Of a DNA stretch of 64,000 nucleotides, positions 33,879-42,607 are shown piece after piece. The stretch covers positions 248,001-312,000 of the forward strand of contig NZ_WJFD01000004.1 in assembly GCF_009647655.1 (NCBI RefSeq), given 5' to 3'. The DNA comes from Chitinophaga sp. SYP-B3965. Its GTDB lineage: Bacteria > Bacteroidota > Bacteroidia > Chitinophagales > Chitinophagaceae. The notes under the pieces are model-generated. The model saw only the letters and a program-made list of their open reading frames with translations. It searched no databases and was not told the origin of the DNA. The translations under genes and the position numbers were made by a program. Positions within the stretch are counted from its first letter, which is position 1; the number at the start of each line of letters is the position of its first letter.

Positions 33879-36011
33879 ATGGCAAAGAAACGCACTATCC
33901 CAAAGAATGCTCCCGACAAAAAATTAGCAGACCTTAACCCAGACCGTACAGACAGTACGGGTGAACTGATGACCACCGATCAGGGCCTGAAAATTAATGA
34001 CGATAATAATTCTTTAAAGGCTGGTGAACGTGGGGCTACGTTGCTGGAGGACTTTATCCTCCGTGAAAAGATCACGCATTTTGATCATGAACGTATCCCT
34101 GAGCGGATCGTGCATGCGCGCGGATCTGCAGCGCATGGATTTTTCCAGGTGTATAAGTCCATGGAGAAATATACGAAGGCGGGGTTCTTACAAGATCCTT
34201 CCGTTAAAACACCCGTATTCGTAAGGTTCTCTACTGTTGCTGGTTCCCGCGGCTCTACAGACCTGGCGAGGGATGTGAGAGGTTTTGCCGTGAAGTTCTA
34301 CACGGAGGAAGGCAACTATGATCTGGTGGGTAATAATATGCCGGTATTCTTTATCCAGGACGCTATGAAGTTTCCTGACCTGATCCATGCCGTGAAACCG
34401 GAACCAGATCATGAAATGCCGCAGGCAGCTTCTGCACATGATACTTTCTGGGATTTTATCTCTTTAACACCGGAGTCCATGCATATGATCATGTGGGCGA
34501 TGTCCGACAGGGCTATCCCACGTAGTTTACGTATGATGGAAGGTTTTGGGGTGCATACTTTCCGTTTTATCAATGCAAAAGGAAAATCCCATTTTGTGAA
34601 GTTTCACTGGAAACCTTTGCTGGGGATGCATTCTGTAGTCTGGGATGAGGCACAGAAGATATCGGGCAAAGATTCGGATTTTCACCGCAGGGATCTGTGG
34701 GAGGCTATTGAAGCGGGGGCTTTTCCTGAATGGGAGTTTGGTGTGCAGATAGTACCGGAAGAAGATGAACATAAATATCCATTCGATCTGTTAGATCCTA
34801 CTAAAATAATTCCGGAAGAAATTGTGCCCGTAATGCGGATCGGTAAAATGACGCTGAACCGTAATCCAGATAATTTCTTTGCTGAAACAGAACAGGTGGC
34901 TTTCCATCCCGGACATTTGGTACCGGGTATTGATTTTACGAATGATCCACTTTTACAGGGACGTTTGTTCTCTTATACCGATACGCAATTGTCCCGTTTG
35001 GGCAGTCCTAATTTTCATGAGATCCCCATCAACCGTTCTATCAACACCGTACATAATAATCAGCGGGATGGCCACATGCGTCAGCAGATCAATGTGGGCA
35101 AATCCAGCTACCATCCTAATACTACGGGAGGCGGATGTCCTTTCCAGGCTAAGATGGCAGAAGGAGGATTTACTTCTCATGAAGAGCGCATCGATGCCAG
35201 GAAAGTGCGTGGGCGCAGTAAGAGTTTCATGGATTTTTTCAGCCAGGCTACATTGTTCTATAACAGCCAGTCTGAAGCAGAACAAAACCATATCGTGGAT
35301 GCACTGTGTTTTGAATTAGGTAAACTGGAAACGCCGGCTATCCGCGAACGCATGGTGGGTTTGTTAGCAAAAGTAAGTACATCGCTGGCACAGCGTGTGG
35401 CGGATGGATTGGGTATAAAAGTAACAAAACCACAGGAGCCGCTGAACCACAATTTTGGCGCGGATGCTAATCCGAAAGATTTTCAGAACAAACCAGCACA
35501 GCAGGGCATCGACAAATCGCCTGCATTGAGTATGGCTAACACAAGAAAAGATACGATCAGCACAAGGCAGATTGCTATCCTGGCAGCGGATGGGGTAGAT
35601 GGCGCTTCTTTGAGTAAGATGAAAGCTGCGCTGGAAGCAGAAGGTGCGAAGACAAAAGTGATCGCGCCACATGGCGGGATGATCAAAAACGCGAAGGGCG
35701 CAGATATTAAAGTAGATATGAGTTTCCTAACGGCTGCATCCGTTTTATTCGATGCCGTTTTTATTCCGGGAGGAGAAAGAAGCGCTGCTGCTTTGATCAA
35801 TGAACCAGATGCTATTCATTTCATCAATGAAAGCTACAAACATTGCAAAGCGATTGCTGCAGATGGACAGGGATCGGATGTATTGAAAGCGAGTTTTGTG
35901 GGAAGTAAAAAAAGCGATGGGGTGATCACAGGTGAAAAAGCATTGGAGAAAGCGTTTATCAAAGCTATCGCACAGCATCGTTTCTGGGACAGGGAAAAGG
36001 TACCGGCATAA
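33879..36011 (+). CDS. katE: Large-subunit (KatE/HPII-type) catalase
   Basis: A 710-residue monofunctional haem catalase of the large-subunit clade. After a basic N-terminal extension, the core shows His79 in ERIVHARGSAAHGFF (distal catalytic His), the distal Asn in YDLVGNNMPVFF, the MHMIMWAMSDRAIPRSLRMM stretch and LFSYTDTQLSRLG with the proximal haem-ligand Tyr. The last 150 residues (RQIAILAADGVDGASLSKM... FIPGGERSAAAL) form the DJ-1/PfpI-like domain that marks HPII enzymes. It breaks H2O2 to water and oxygen in the cytoplasm. It is monocistronic, with its own terminator. The exported superoxide dismutase at 53779 is a functional partner in oxidative stress but is not linked. Confidence 0.96.
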   Translation: MAKKRTIPKNAPDKKLADLNPDRTDSTGELMTTDQGLKINDDNNSLKAGERGATLLEDFILREKITHFDHERIPERIVHARGSAAHGFFQVYKSMEKYTKAGFLQDPSVKTPVFVRFSTVAGSRGSTDLARDVRGFAVKFYTEEGNYDLVGNNMPVFFIQDAMKFPDLIHAVKPEPDHEMPQAASAHDTFWDFISLTPESMHMIMWAMSDRAIPRSLRMMEGFGVHTFRFINAKGKSHFVKFHWKPLLGMHSVVWDEAQKISGKDSDFHRRDLWEAIEAGAFPEWEFGVQIVPEEDEHKYPFDLLDPTKIIPEEIVPVMRIGKMTLNRNPDNFFAETEQVAFHPGHLVPGIDFTNDPLLQGRLFSYTDTQLSRLGSPNFHEIPINRSINTVHNNQRDGHMRQQINVGKSSYHPNTTGGGCPFQAKMAEGGFTSHEERIDARKVRGRSKSFMDFFSQATLFYNSQSEAEQNHIVDALCFELGKLETPAIRERMVGLLAKVSTSLAQRVADGLGIKVTKPQEPLNHNFGADANPKDFQNKPAQQGIDKSPALSMANTRKDTISTRQIAILAADGVDGASLSKMKAALEAEGAKTKVIAPHGGMIKNAKGADIKVDMSFLTAASVLFDAVFIPGGERSAAALINEPDAIHFINESYKHCKAIAADGQGSDVLKASFVGSKKSDGVITGEKALEKAFIKAIAQHRFWDREKVPA

Positions 36012-36035
36012 TGTAATATAGGATAGATAATGAAG

Positions 36036-36067
36036 GCCCCGGATGGATAAATCCGGGGCTTTTTTGT
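36036..36067 (+). terminator. Terminator of katE
   Basis: Perfect 9-bp stem GCCCCGGAT (36036-36044) / ATCCGGGGC (36051-36059), six-base loop, followed by seven T. Confidence 0.92.
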
Positions 36068-36200
36068 TTCAAAATGTTGTTTTATGGCTATTAATGCTTA
36101 TTTTATGTTTCGATTTGTTACAATTTATAACCCTTAATTAACCAAAATGAAGATCGCACCCGATTAAAAAATTTAACCTGACGGGTTTCCTAAAAAACGA

Positions 36201-36234
36201 AAAAGGCCTTAAGTTGTGGAGCTTAAGGCCTTTT
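36201..36234. repeat. Hairpin A, sharing its arms with hairpin B at 37467
   Basis: A 13-bp perfect stem, AAAAGGCCTTAAG (36201-36213) and its complement (36222-36234), 8-base loop. It ends 15 bases before the ATG of the small membrane gene at 36250. The arm sequence is identical to that of the hairpin before the opposing gene. A-rich and T-rich flanks would let it act as a terminator in either direction, but katE already has a terminator at 36036, so its job is unclear. Confidence 0.75.
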
Positions 36235-36249
36235 CTTATACCTGTATCT

Positions 36250-36588
36250 ATGAATCAATTTAGGAACTTCTATTTCGGTTTTGCATTGGTGTACCTCATC
36301 ATCAATTGGATCTTTCATAACGACCAGCAAAAACTGATCATCGAAACAGTGGTACTGGCTATCAATATGGGCTTTCTTTTCTTATACACCCAGTATGAAA
36401 ATACCTGGACCAAAGTAGCCGTTATCTTATCTCAGTTACTGGCGGCAGGGCTTTATGGCTTCTTTACCATTCAGATGGTGTTCAGTGCCAATACCGCATT
36501 CAGTATGCTTTCTTTTGTGTTGTACGATCTGTTCCTGTTCTTCAGCATGTTATTCTTTAACCAGATCGTATTTAAGAAGACTTTGTAA
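36250..36588 (+). CDS. Small integral membrane protein, unknown function
   Basis: A 112-residue protein with four predicted membrane helices and little else: after MNQFRNFYFG come helices at about 7-25, 32-50, 58-80 and 85-108 (FVLYDLFLFFSMLFFNQIVF). I use the ATG at 36250 because the upstream TTG extension would run into hairpin A. It is convergent with the DUF4349 gene and overlaps it by 17 bases. I do not recognise a family. The hairpin just before its start may attenuate or insulate it. Confidence 0.7.
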   Translation: MNQFRNFYFGFALVYLIINWIFHNDQQKLIIETVVLAINMGFLFLYTQYENTWTKVAVILSQLLAAGLYGFFTIQMVFSANTAFSMLSFVLYDLFLFFSMLFFNQIVFKKTL

Positions 36589-37441
36589 GCGTGCTGATTA
36601 TTTTCAGTTTATCAATGATCAATATCAAAATGAATATTGTTGCGGTAAGGCAAAGCAGAGACACTGCCAGTATGGAATAATATTGTATCGTCCACTCCAG
36701 CGCAACTTTCAGACGGCTAAGGAAACTGATGCCCTTTTGGGGTGCGCCTTCAAAGAGAGAAAACCGGATGGTACAGAATTCATTCTCTACATCAAAGTTC
36801 CCGAGTTCAACACCCAGCTCCTGCAATCTTGTTTCTATTTCCAGGATCTTATCGTGCAGGGAAACATAATCGCTGATCACACCACCTCTTGATCTGAGTT
36901 CGTTCAGGGAGAGTAAGGTTTTTTCCAGCGAGGCTTTCTTTGCATTCAACTGCCTGTACTCATTTGTTTTATCGATCTTGGTAATTTCTGTGGAGTTGAT
37001 CTTGCCGATGCCCTGGATGTTCAGATAGAAGCTGTCGAATTTTTCCGGGTTGATGCCTATCATCAGGTGAACTTCCCGGTTGCCTTTGTTGCCGGTGTTT
37101 TGTTCATACTGAATAACGCCTTTAAAGTCTTTTGTTTTGTCTTTGATCTCATTGGCATCCTTTTCAAACTGGGAAGTCCGGCTCTTAACCGTGGCTGTTT
37201 TCTCATATTTCTGAGAAGAGGCAAAACTGGCCTGCTGCCCAACATCTGTTCTGCTGACTTTATTCTCCGAAGCGTAGTTCTTCCTCAGATTATCTACACT
37301 GCTGAAGAAGTCCCCGGAATGCTGCATGGCGGACACCACATCTGTGGCTATATACCCGTAGATAAGCCTGCAAACCAGCATAAGAAAGAAGAGCGCGCCA
37401 AACCATTTGGCTATTTTCCAGAATCGTTGTTTTAAGGTCAT
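36572..37441 (-). CDS. DUF4349-like membrane-anchored protein
   Basis: A 289-residue protein with a membrane helix near the start (about 12-30), an extracytoplasmic domain, a helical coiled coil (about 160-210: LNAKKASLEKTLLSLNELRSR, then LHDKILEIETRLQELGVEL) and a C-terminal membrane helix (about 255-278). This arrangement, with the VSRTDVG-type linker and LMIGINPEKFDSF beta section before the coil, fits DUF4349, whose function is not known. It lies directly downstream of the tRNA-Ala terminator hairpin and convergent with the small membrane gene. Its start codon is 25 bases from hairpin B. Confidence 0.8.
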   Translation of the reverse strand: MTLKQRFWKIAKWFGALFFLMLVCRLIYGYIATDVVSAMQHSGDFFSSVDNLRKNYASENKVSRTDVGQQASFASSQKYEKTATVKSRTSQFEKDANEIKDKTKDFKGVIQYEQNTGNKGNREVHLMIGINPEKFDSFYLNIQGIGKINSTEITKIDKTNEYRQLNAKKASLEKTLLSLNELRSRGGVISDYVSLHDKILEIETRLQELGVELGNFDVENEFCTIRFSLFEGAPQKGISFLSRLKVALEWTIQYYSILAVSLLCLTATIFILILIIDKLKIISTLTKSS

Positions 37442-37466
37442 AGGAGAAGGGTTTTGGGTAAAAACT

Positions 37467-37500
37467 AAAAGGCCTTAAGTTATGAAACTTAAGGCCTTTT
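37467..37500 (-). terminator. Hairpin B: terminator of tRNA-Ala, arms shared with hairpin A
   Basis: A perfect 15-bp stem (37467-37481 with 37486-37500) and a 4-base loop, seven bases beyond the tRNA 3' end on the minus strand. Read leftward it ends in TTTTAGTTTTT. The outer 13 bp of the arms are identical to hairpin A at 36201. Confidence 0.8.
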
Positions 37501-37507
37501 TCTTTCG

Positions 37508-37580
37508 TGGAGGATATCGGACTCGAACCGATCACCTCAAACATGCCATGCTTGCGCTCTACCAGATGAGCTAATCCCCC
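37508..37580 (-). tRNA. tRNA-Ala (anticodon GGC)
   Basis: A full 73-nt cloverleaf can be drawn on the minus strand: acceptor GGGGGAT with ATCCTCC (one G.U), D-stem GCTC/GAGC, anticodon stem CAAGC/GTTTG (one G.U) around loop ATGGCAT, so anticodon GGC, then five-base variable loop and T-stem ATCGG/CCGAT around TTCGAGT. The discriminator is A and CCA is not encoded. Confidence 0.96.
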
Positions 37581-37598
37581 GAAGGCTTGAATGGAGTG

Positions 37599-37628
37599 CA
37601 AATTTAGCCGCTTTTTTGATAAAACAAA
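37599..37628 (-). promoter_or_regulatory. Promoter of tRNA-Ala
   Basis: On the minus strand TAAATTTG (37606-37599) matches the -7 box exactly and TTTG (37628-37625) lies 18 bp upstream. The predicted start is about 12 bases before the tRNA. Confidence 0.7.
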
Positions 37629-37688
37629 AAATAATTCTCCTGCCCCCGGGGTAAGTATATTTTTATGCCATATATGTGGCAGGGGCGC

Positions 37689-40049
37689 TTAGAACTGCAC
37701 CCTGTACATCAGGTCAGGAAAAAAGCCGATCTGGTTTAAGGTGCCTACCTGTTTCAATACCTGGTTATAACGTTGCACAAATACATTCTCCCGGTTGCTT
37801 ACATTCTGCAGGTCTAAGAAGATAGTATGGGAGATCTTGCGTTTTGCATTGTTCAGGCGGAAGCCAAAACGAAGGTCTGCCCGGAAGTAAGAAGGGAGCC
37901 GTTCTGTGTTGTATTTGGATTCATCCAGGATTTCCCTTCCCGCTGCAACAGAGGCAGGAACATCTACAGGTGTGTAATACCTGCCCCCTGCATTGGCTAC
38001 CTTGAGGTCTATCGTGAAAGCATTCTTTCCATCCCGGCCTATCTTCCATTCACGGCCTGCCAGTACATTGATCACTACCTCGTTATTAAAAGTGGAAGTT
38101 CTTTCCACACCATCACTGCCCTTATACTTTGCATCAAAAATGGAGGCGGTGGTGAGGAGATAAAATCCACTGCTGAAAAACTTTTCTACCGTGAGTTCTA
38201 ATCCTGTATTCGTGCCGGTACCATTATTCACTAATCCGGCTTTTTCAGGAAAGGTGAAGTCTGCCCCTGCATTAAGTACAGAGAAACCACTGGGTCGTTG
38301 TTCTACCGGCGCATCGTAAACAGATTGATGATAGAGCTCTGCTTTCAGGCGCCAGTCGCGGGCAAAAGACCAATCGTAACCCAATACATAGTGATGTGCT
38401 TTGGTAAGCCCCAGTTCACGGTTGCTTTGATCATAAGTACCATCCGGCTTTTTTGATTGATACAGATATATCGGTAATGCCTGCTGCTGACTGTGCAGGC
38501 CATAACTGAACGTGATTGTTTTCGTTGGGTCGATGGCGTAACTTAAAGAAGCCCTTGGTTCTATATTGGATGTTTCATTAAAGCTGTAATAAATGCCGTG
38601 TATGCCGGCATTGAGGGAGAGTTTATCCGAGAAACGATATTTGCCCTGCAGGTAGGGTTGCAGTAATAAAGAGCTGCCATCATATTCTCTTGTTGTGACC
38701 CAGTCCGGCTGATCCAAACGGGTTTGAATGTAAGTGTCCAGCCCCTGTATCTCAGCCAGCACACCACCTCTTACTGAAAACTTTGTATTGATCTTTGAAT
38801 TGATATAGGTGGACAAACGAAGACCTGTATTGGTAGTTGTTCCGTAAACAACATGTTTCCGGTCTGTTTCGGTTTCATTATACTTGTAGGTATCACCTTC
38901 GTTGCCGGAATAGGAATAAGAAAGAATGGAACGGATGAAGGAATTGCGGCCTACATCAATCGTATGTTTGAGACCTATCACACCCATCCTTGAGCGGAAA
39001 TAAACATCTTCATCTTTATTGGCAAAGAGGTCTGTGGAATCAATATCCTTCCCGATAAAATCTATCTGGCTGATGCCGCCCATACCAAATAAACTGAACT
39101 TGCCCAGTTTGGAATCTGCAAAGCTGAGGTTAAAGATCAGGTCCTGGTATTGTGGTGTGGCTGCTGTACCTACATTCAGTCCGATTGATTGTGCCAGTTG
39201 TGCAAAAGAATAACGATAGCCTATCAGGAAAGATGCACCTTTTTTACCAACCGGACCTTCTATCATAGCTTCCAGACCACTGAACATGTTCAGCTGTAAT
39301 GTTTTTTCTACTTTCTCTTTATTCCCTGTGCGGAGGGCAATATCAAATACGGCGCCGGTAGCATTACCATATTCTGCAGAAAAGGCACCTGTATAGAAAT
39401 CAGAGTTCTTCAAAGCATTCGTGTTTAAAGCACTTACCGGGCCACCGGTTGTACCCAGCGTGGAGAAGTGATTGGGATTAGGGATCGGGATGCCTTCCAT
39501 CCTCCATAATACAGCGGTGGGGGAGTTACCGCGAACCACAATATCATTGCGGGAATCATTGGTAGTGGCTACTCCTGCAAAGTTACTGGCCAGGCGGGAG
39601 GGATCATTCCTGCCACCTGCATAACGGGTTACATCGTCCATATTAAAAGAGCGGGCGCTGCTACCGGCAAATTCATTGGCCGCATTGCCCTTACGGGTTC
39701 TGCCGGAAGAAATAGTCACACCGCTTAATGCACTAACGTGCTGATCCATGGGAATGTCCAGCACTACCTGTTTTCCAGAGGTGACCAATACTTCAGGAAT
39801 AGCCACTGTTTTATAACCCAGGAAGGTAAAGGAGATCCTGTGCCGCCCTGGCGATACGCCTCTTATTACATACCTGCCTGTTGAATCTGTTGTAGCCCCC
39901 ATGCTGGTACCAGTGAGCTGTACAGCTACATGGGGCAATGGTCTTTCTGATGCTTTGTCTATTACAACACCGCTGATGGTTTGGGTATTGTTCTGTGCAA
40001 AAGCAGAGAGCTGGCCAATCATCAATAGTGTGAGGAGAAAGTGTTTCAT
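37689..40049 (-). CDS. TonB-dependent receptor with carboxypeptidase-like domain
   Basis: A 786-residue outer-membrane receptor from the ATG at 40049, which begins a good signal peptide (MKHFLLTLLMIGQLSAFA); a longer in-frame start would add eight unneeded residues. An N-terminal CarboxypepD_reg-like domain (about 27-110), a plug (about 120-230, with RNDIVVRGNSPTAVLWRMEGIPIPNPNHF) and a beta-barrel ending in LMYRVQF. It lacks the SusC signature and no SusD is nearby, so it probably carries a siderophore, metal complex or peptide. A LytS/LytTR pair lies upstream on the same strand, separated by 111 bases; control by that pair is plausible. Confidence 0.9.
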   Translation of the reverse strand: MKHFLLTLLMIGQLSAFAQNNTQTISGVVIDKASERPLPHVAVQLTGTSMGATTDSTGRYVIRGVSPGRHRISFTFLGYKTVAIPEVLVTSGKQVVLDIPMDQHVSALSGVTISSGRTRKGNAANEFAGSSARSFNMDDVTRYAGGRNDPSRLASNFAGVATTNDSRNDIVVRGNSPTAVLWRMEGIPIPNPNHFSTLGTTGGPVSALNTNALKNSDFYTGAFSAEYGNATGAVFDIALRTGNKEKVEKTLQLNMFSGLEAMIEGPVGKKGASFLIGYRYSFAQLAQSIGLNVGTAATPQYQDLIFNLSFADSKLGKFSLFGMGGISQIDFIGKDIDSTDLFANKDEDVYFRSRMGVIGLKHTIDVGRNSFIRSILSYSYSGNEGDTYKYNETETDRKHVVYGTTTNTGLRLSTYINSKINTKFSVRGGVLAEIQGLDTYIQTRLDQPDWVTTREYDGSSLLLQPYLQGKYRFSDKLSLNAGIHGIYYSFNETSNIEPRASLSYAIDPTKTITFSYGLHSQQQALPIYLYQSKKPDGTYDQSNRELGLTKAHHYVLGYDWSFARDWRLKAELYHQSVYDAPVEQRPSGFSVLNAGADFTFPEKAGLVNNGTGTNTGLELTVEKFFSSGFYLLTTASIFDAKYKGSDGVERTSTFNNEVVINVLAGREWKIGRDGKNAFTIDLKVANAGGRYYTPVDVPASVAAGREILDESKYNTERLPSYFRADLRFGFRLNNAKRKISHTIFLDLQNVSNRENVFVQRYNQVLKQVGTLNQIGFFPDLMYRVQF

Positions 40050-40160
40050 AGCGAATAGTTGTGCGTTAAGCAACTAAATAACACACTCCTTCCTACACGT
40101 AAAAACGAAGTAGGCCACTACACACAACAACACGACATCCACACGTTATGTGCAGACGAG

Positions 40161-40874
40161 TTAATCTTTGAGGTTCCTGGGGTCTATGATGGAAAAGAGA
40201 TCATCGCGGTAAGAATCGCTGATGGGGATGATGTGTTCATTGATATAAATGCGGTTCTTCCGGATGGCTGTTATTTTATCCAGCGAGATGATATAGGATT
40301 TGTGTACCCTTATAAACCTGGATGGTGGCAGCTTTTCAGAGATGGCTTTCATCATCAGCCGGGTAAGGATGGGTTTGGTGGTATTGTGCAGGTAGATCTT
40401 GATATAGTCTTTTAATCCTTCAATATAACTGATGTCATTGATGGCGATCTTCACTAAGTTGTATTCCACATTCACAAAGAAATAATCCGCCACGGGATTT
40501 ACTACCGGCGCTTTTTTCAGTGAATGATACTCGGCTGCTTTGTTCACGGCTTTCAGGAAACGTTCAAAGGGTACGGGTTTTACGAGGTAATCCAGTACAT
40601 CCAGTTCAAAACCATCCAGCGCGTATTTTTTATACGCGGTGATGAAGATCACCATGGGCCTGTTGGTCATGCCCTGCAGGAATTGCGTGCCGGTGAGACC
40701 CGCCATCTGGATGTCCAGGAAGATGAGGTCAATTGGTTCCCGCTGCATCACTTCCATGGCCTCATACGCATTGTTGCAACGCGCTATGAGTTGCAGGAAC
40801 GGAATGCGCCGGATGTTATCCTCCAGCAGGTCCAGTGATAACAGCTCATCATCAACTGCCAGACACCTGATCAT
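40161..40874 (-). CDS. LytTR-family response regulator
   Basis: A 237-residue regulator: receiver domain with VDDE at 7-10, phosphorylated Asp54 in IFLDIQMAGLTG and DYLVKPVPF; then a LytTR DNA-binding domain (about 130-235, with DISYIEGLKDYIKIYL, RVHKSYIISLDKITAI and the closing ISDSYRDDL). It overlaps the kinase gene upstream by 23 bases, so the two are coupled. The likely targets include the TonB-dependent receptor just downstream. This protein could also be the missing partner of the orphan kinase at 18469. Confidence 0.93.
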   Translation of the reverse strand: MIRCLAVDDELLSLDLLEDNIRRIPFLQLIARCNNAYEAMEVMQREPIDLIFLDIQMAGLTGTQFLQGMTNRPMVIFITAYKKYALDGFELDVLDYLVKPVPFERFLKAVNKAAEYHSLKKAPVVNPVADYFFVNVEYNLVKIAINDISYIEGLKDYIKIYLHNTTKPILTRLMMKAISEKLPPSRFIRVHKSYIISLDKITAIRKNRIYINEHIIPISDSYRDDLFSIIDPRNLKD

Positions 40875-41868
40875 TTAAATAGATTTTAAGGGATGCGTTA
40901 AAGTAATTATCCTTCTTAACGGCACTGATGGTATGTTTATTGGGATAGAGCAATTTTAACCGCCGTTCCAGGTTGGTAAGCCCTATACCTGAAGTTTTAT
41001 CTTTCGTTTCATGATGCTGATTGAACTTGTTAAGCACCGTGAGTGTAAGCTGGCCACTGTGCACTTCCAGGTTGATAGTGATCTCAGGATCTTCTATCAA
41101 ACCAATACCATGTTTGAAAGCGTTCTCAATTAAAGGGATCAGTAACATCGGTTCAATGTACAAGTCTTCTGGCGGATTGTTGGTCCTGAAAGTGATACGT
41201 ACCTGGTGGCCGAAACGTAAGGTTTGCAGATCTATGTAACTCTGAATGTAATCAATCTCTTTCCGCAGGCATACCTTCTCTTCGTCAGACTCATACAACA
41301 TGTAATGCATGAGGTTGGAAAGTTCCAACAGTGCGGGTTCCAGCTTGTCGGACTTTTTACGGGCCAGGGATACGATACTGTTTAAAGTATTGAACATAAA
41401 ATGCGGGCTCACCTGTGAACGCAGGAATACCAGTTCTGTTTTGAGGTTCTCCTGTTGCAGCCGCTGATCCCGGATAAAATGAATGATCAGCATATAAGAG
41501 GTACCGGTGGCCATCACGGCCATGCTGATCAGGAATTTAATCGTAATGCCTACCCAGAGGTTTGTATTATATCTCGTATCGAACTGTGCTACGGCCACCG
41601 CACTGATCACCGCTATCAAAATGCACAGGCTGGTTAAAGAGATGAGGTATTCTTTGATCTGTTTCTTCAGAAAGTATCTTGGATACAGGTAATACACCAT
41701 GATATAGAATACGATGATCTGTGCCACCGTAAATACCATCTTGCTGATAGAAAAGAACTCCGGTTTACCTGTGCCATCCTTCAACGGCAATAGGAAAAGT
41801 GGAACGCCTATACTGGGCACCCACAGAAAGAAATGTAAGATCAGGTTGACCCTTTTATTCGACAACAT
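40852..41868 (-). CDS. LytS-type sensor histidine kinase
   Basis: A 338-residue kinase starting at the ATG at 41868 (a TTG 18 bases upstream is possible). It has four membrane helices (about 10-130), then the His_kinase domain with SPHFMFNTLNSIVSL (phospho-acceptor His) and a HATPase part (LLIPLIENAFKHGIG, then SGIGLTNLERRLKLLYP). It is the partner of the LytTR regulator whose gene overlaps its 3' end. The signal is unknown. Confidence 0.92.
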   Translation of the reverse strand: MLSNKRVNLILHFFLWVPSIGVPLFLLPLKDGTGKPEFFSISKMVFTVAQIIVFYIMVYYLYPRYFLKKQIKEYLISLTSLCILIAVISAVAVAQFDTRYNTNLWVGITIKFLISMAVMATGTSYMLIIHFIRDQRLQQENLKTELVFLRSQVSPHFMFNTLNSIVSLARKKSDKLEPALLELSNLMHYMLYESDEEKVCLRKEIDYIQSYIDLQTLRFGHQVRITFRTNNPPEDLYIEPMLLIPLIENAFKHGIGLIEDPEITINLEVHSGQLTLTVLNKFNQHHETKDKTSGIGLTNLERRLKLLYPNKHTISAVKKDNYFNASLKIYLNDQVSGS

Positions 41869-42607
41869 CACAATAAAACTACTCAATTCTTCTCCATTTA
41901 TCCCCTATGGAGATGAATTGACGGAGTGTGCCTTCCAGCGGGCCAAATGTGCAGACGAAAATATTTTCCCCTTTAAATTTGGATATTTAATTACATGCCG
42001 TATATTTGTCTACATAATTAGTAGACTAATAGGAATACATAATTTACCACCACAAAACAAGCAGGGGCCTATAATGCCTTCTGTACACTATTGAATTAAA
42101 AAATGCATTTGAAATGAAAAATCTCAAACTCATGCGTTTTGTGGTAACATCTCCCACAAATTTATGTTTTCCCGGTTGCAGCACAGCATGTTGTTACCGA
42201 ATGTAATCTTCCGTTTTAAAAATATGGAACCAACTATATAAGCTTTTGTCGGGCAGCGGGAGAAGTGTGCGTCACCTATTACTTGGTGGTAAATTATCTG
42301 GCGCCGCAGAACCCGCTTTTGCCTGACACCAATGCACTGTAATCACCAACCATTATCAATCACTCAACTATTCATTCGTCCCCGGCGCCGCGTTTCGTGG
42401 TGCCGGGCAACGAGTGAGTTTCTTAACCTGCTTTTCCCCATGCTTACCGCTGTATTGATCATATATCTTTTTAAATCCCTTAAACGATTGCATGAAAAGA
42501 GGCTTAATGTTATTGAGCCTCGGAATTCGGATAATTAGTCTATATGATTGATCTGTGAACATGCCCGTGGAATACGCTTCCGTGGGCTATTTACTTATAT
42601 TTGCCTT
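41869..42607. other. Gene-poor 0.74-kb stretch with a promoter, operator palindrome and three hairpins
   Basis: No convincing long gene lies between the kinase start and the Crp gene. The stretch holds the promoter and palindrome at 41978-42027, and three stems further on. The first is a G.U-containing stem of about 10 bp at 42381-42407, closed by CACTC/GAGTG at 42361 and 42412. The second is a 10-bp stem at 42499-42521 (one G.U, loop GTT). The third is a 10-bp stem at 42562-42587 (two G.U). Two short reading frames lie inside: 42114-42206 (30 residues, four Cys in the last 13) and 42332-42538 (68 residues, one hydrophobic helix). Neither can be supported as a gene from sequence alone. The stretch could be a long leader of the Crp gene or an RNA gene. 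Confidence 0.5.
41978..42027 (+). promoter_or_regulatory. Consensus promoter with overlapping palindrome (BlaI/MecI-like operator)
   Basis: TTTG at 41978-41981 and TATATTTG at 42001-42008 are 19 bp apart, a perfect Bacteroidota promoter reading rightward. GTCTAC (42008-42013) and GTAGAC (42021-42026) form an inverted repeat that spans the expected transcription start, a good position for a repressor. The shape recalls BlaI/MecI sites, which contain TACA/TGTA half-sites, but the repressor is not identified. Confidence 0.7.

Noticed and set aside
40050..40160. LytTR binding repeats before the TonB receptor
   Set aside because: CGTGT-containing repeats are visible on the minus strand, but spacing and sequence do not fit the LytTR consensus well enough to annotate.
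41714..42094. 126-residue plus-strand frame
   Set aside because: It runs antisense through the start of the LytS-type kinase gene and across the consensus promoter; the kinase is well supported.
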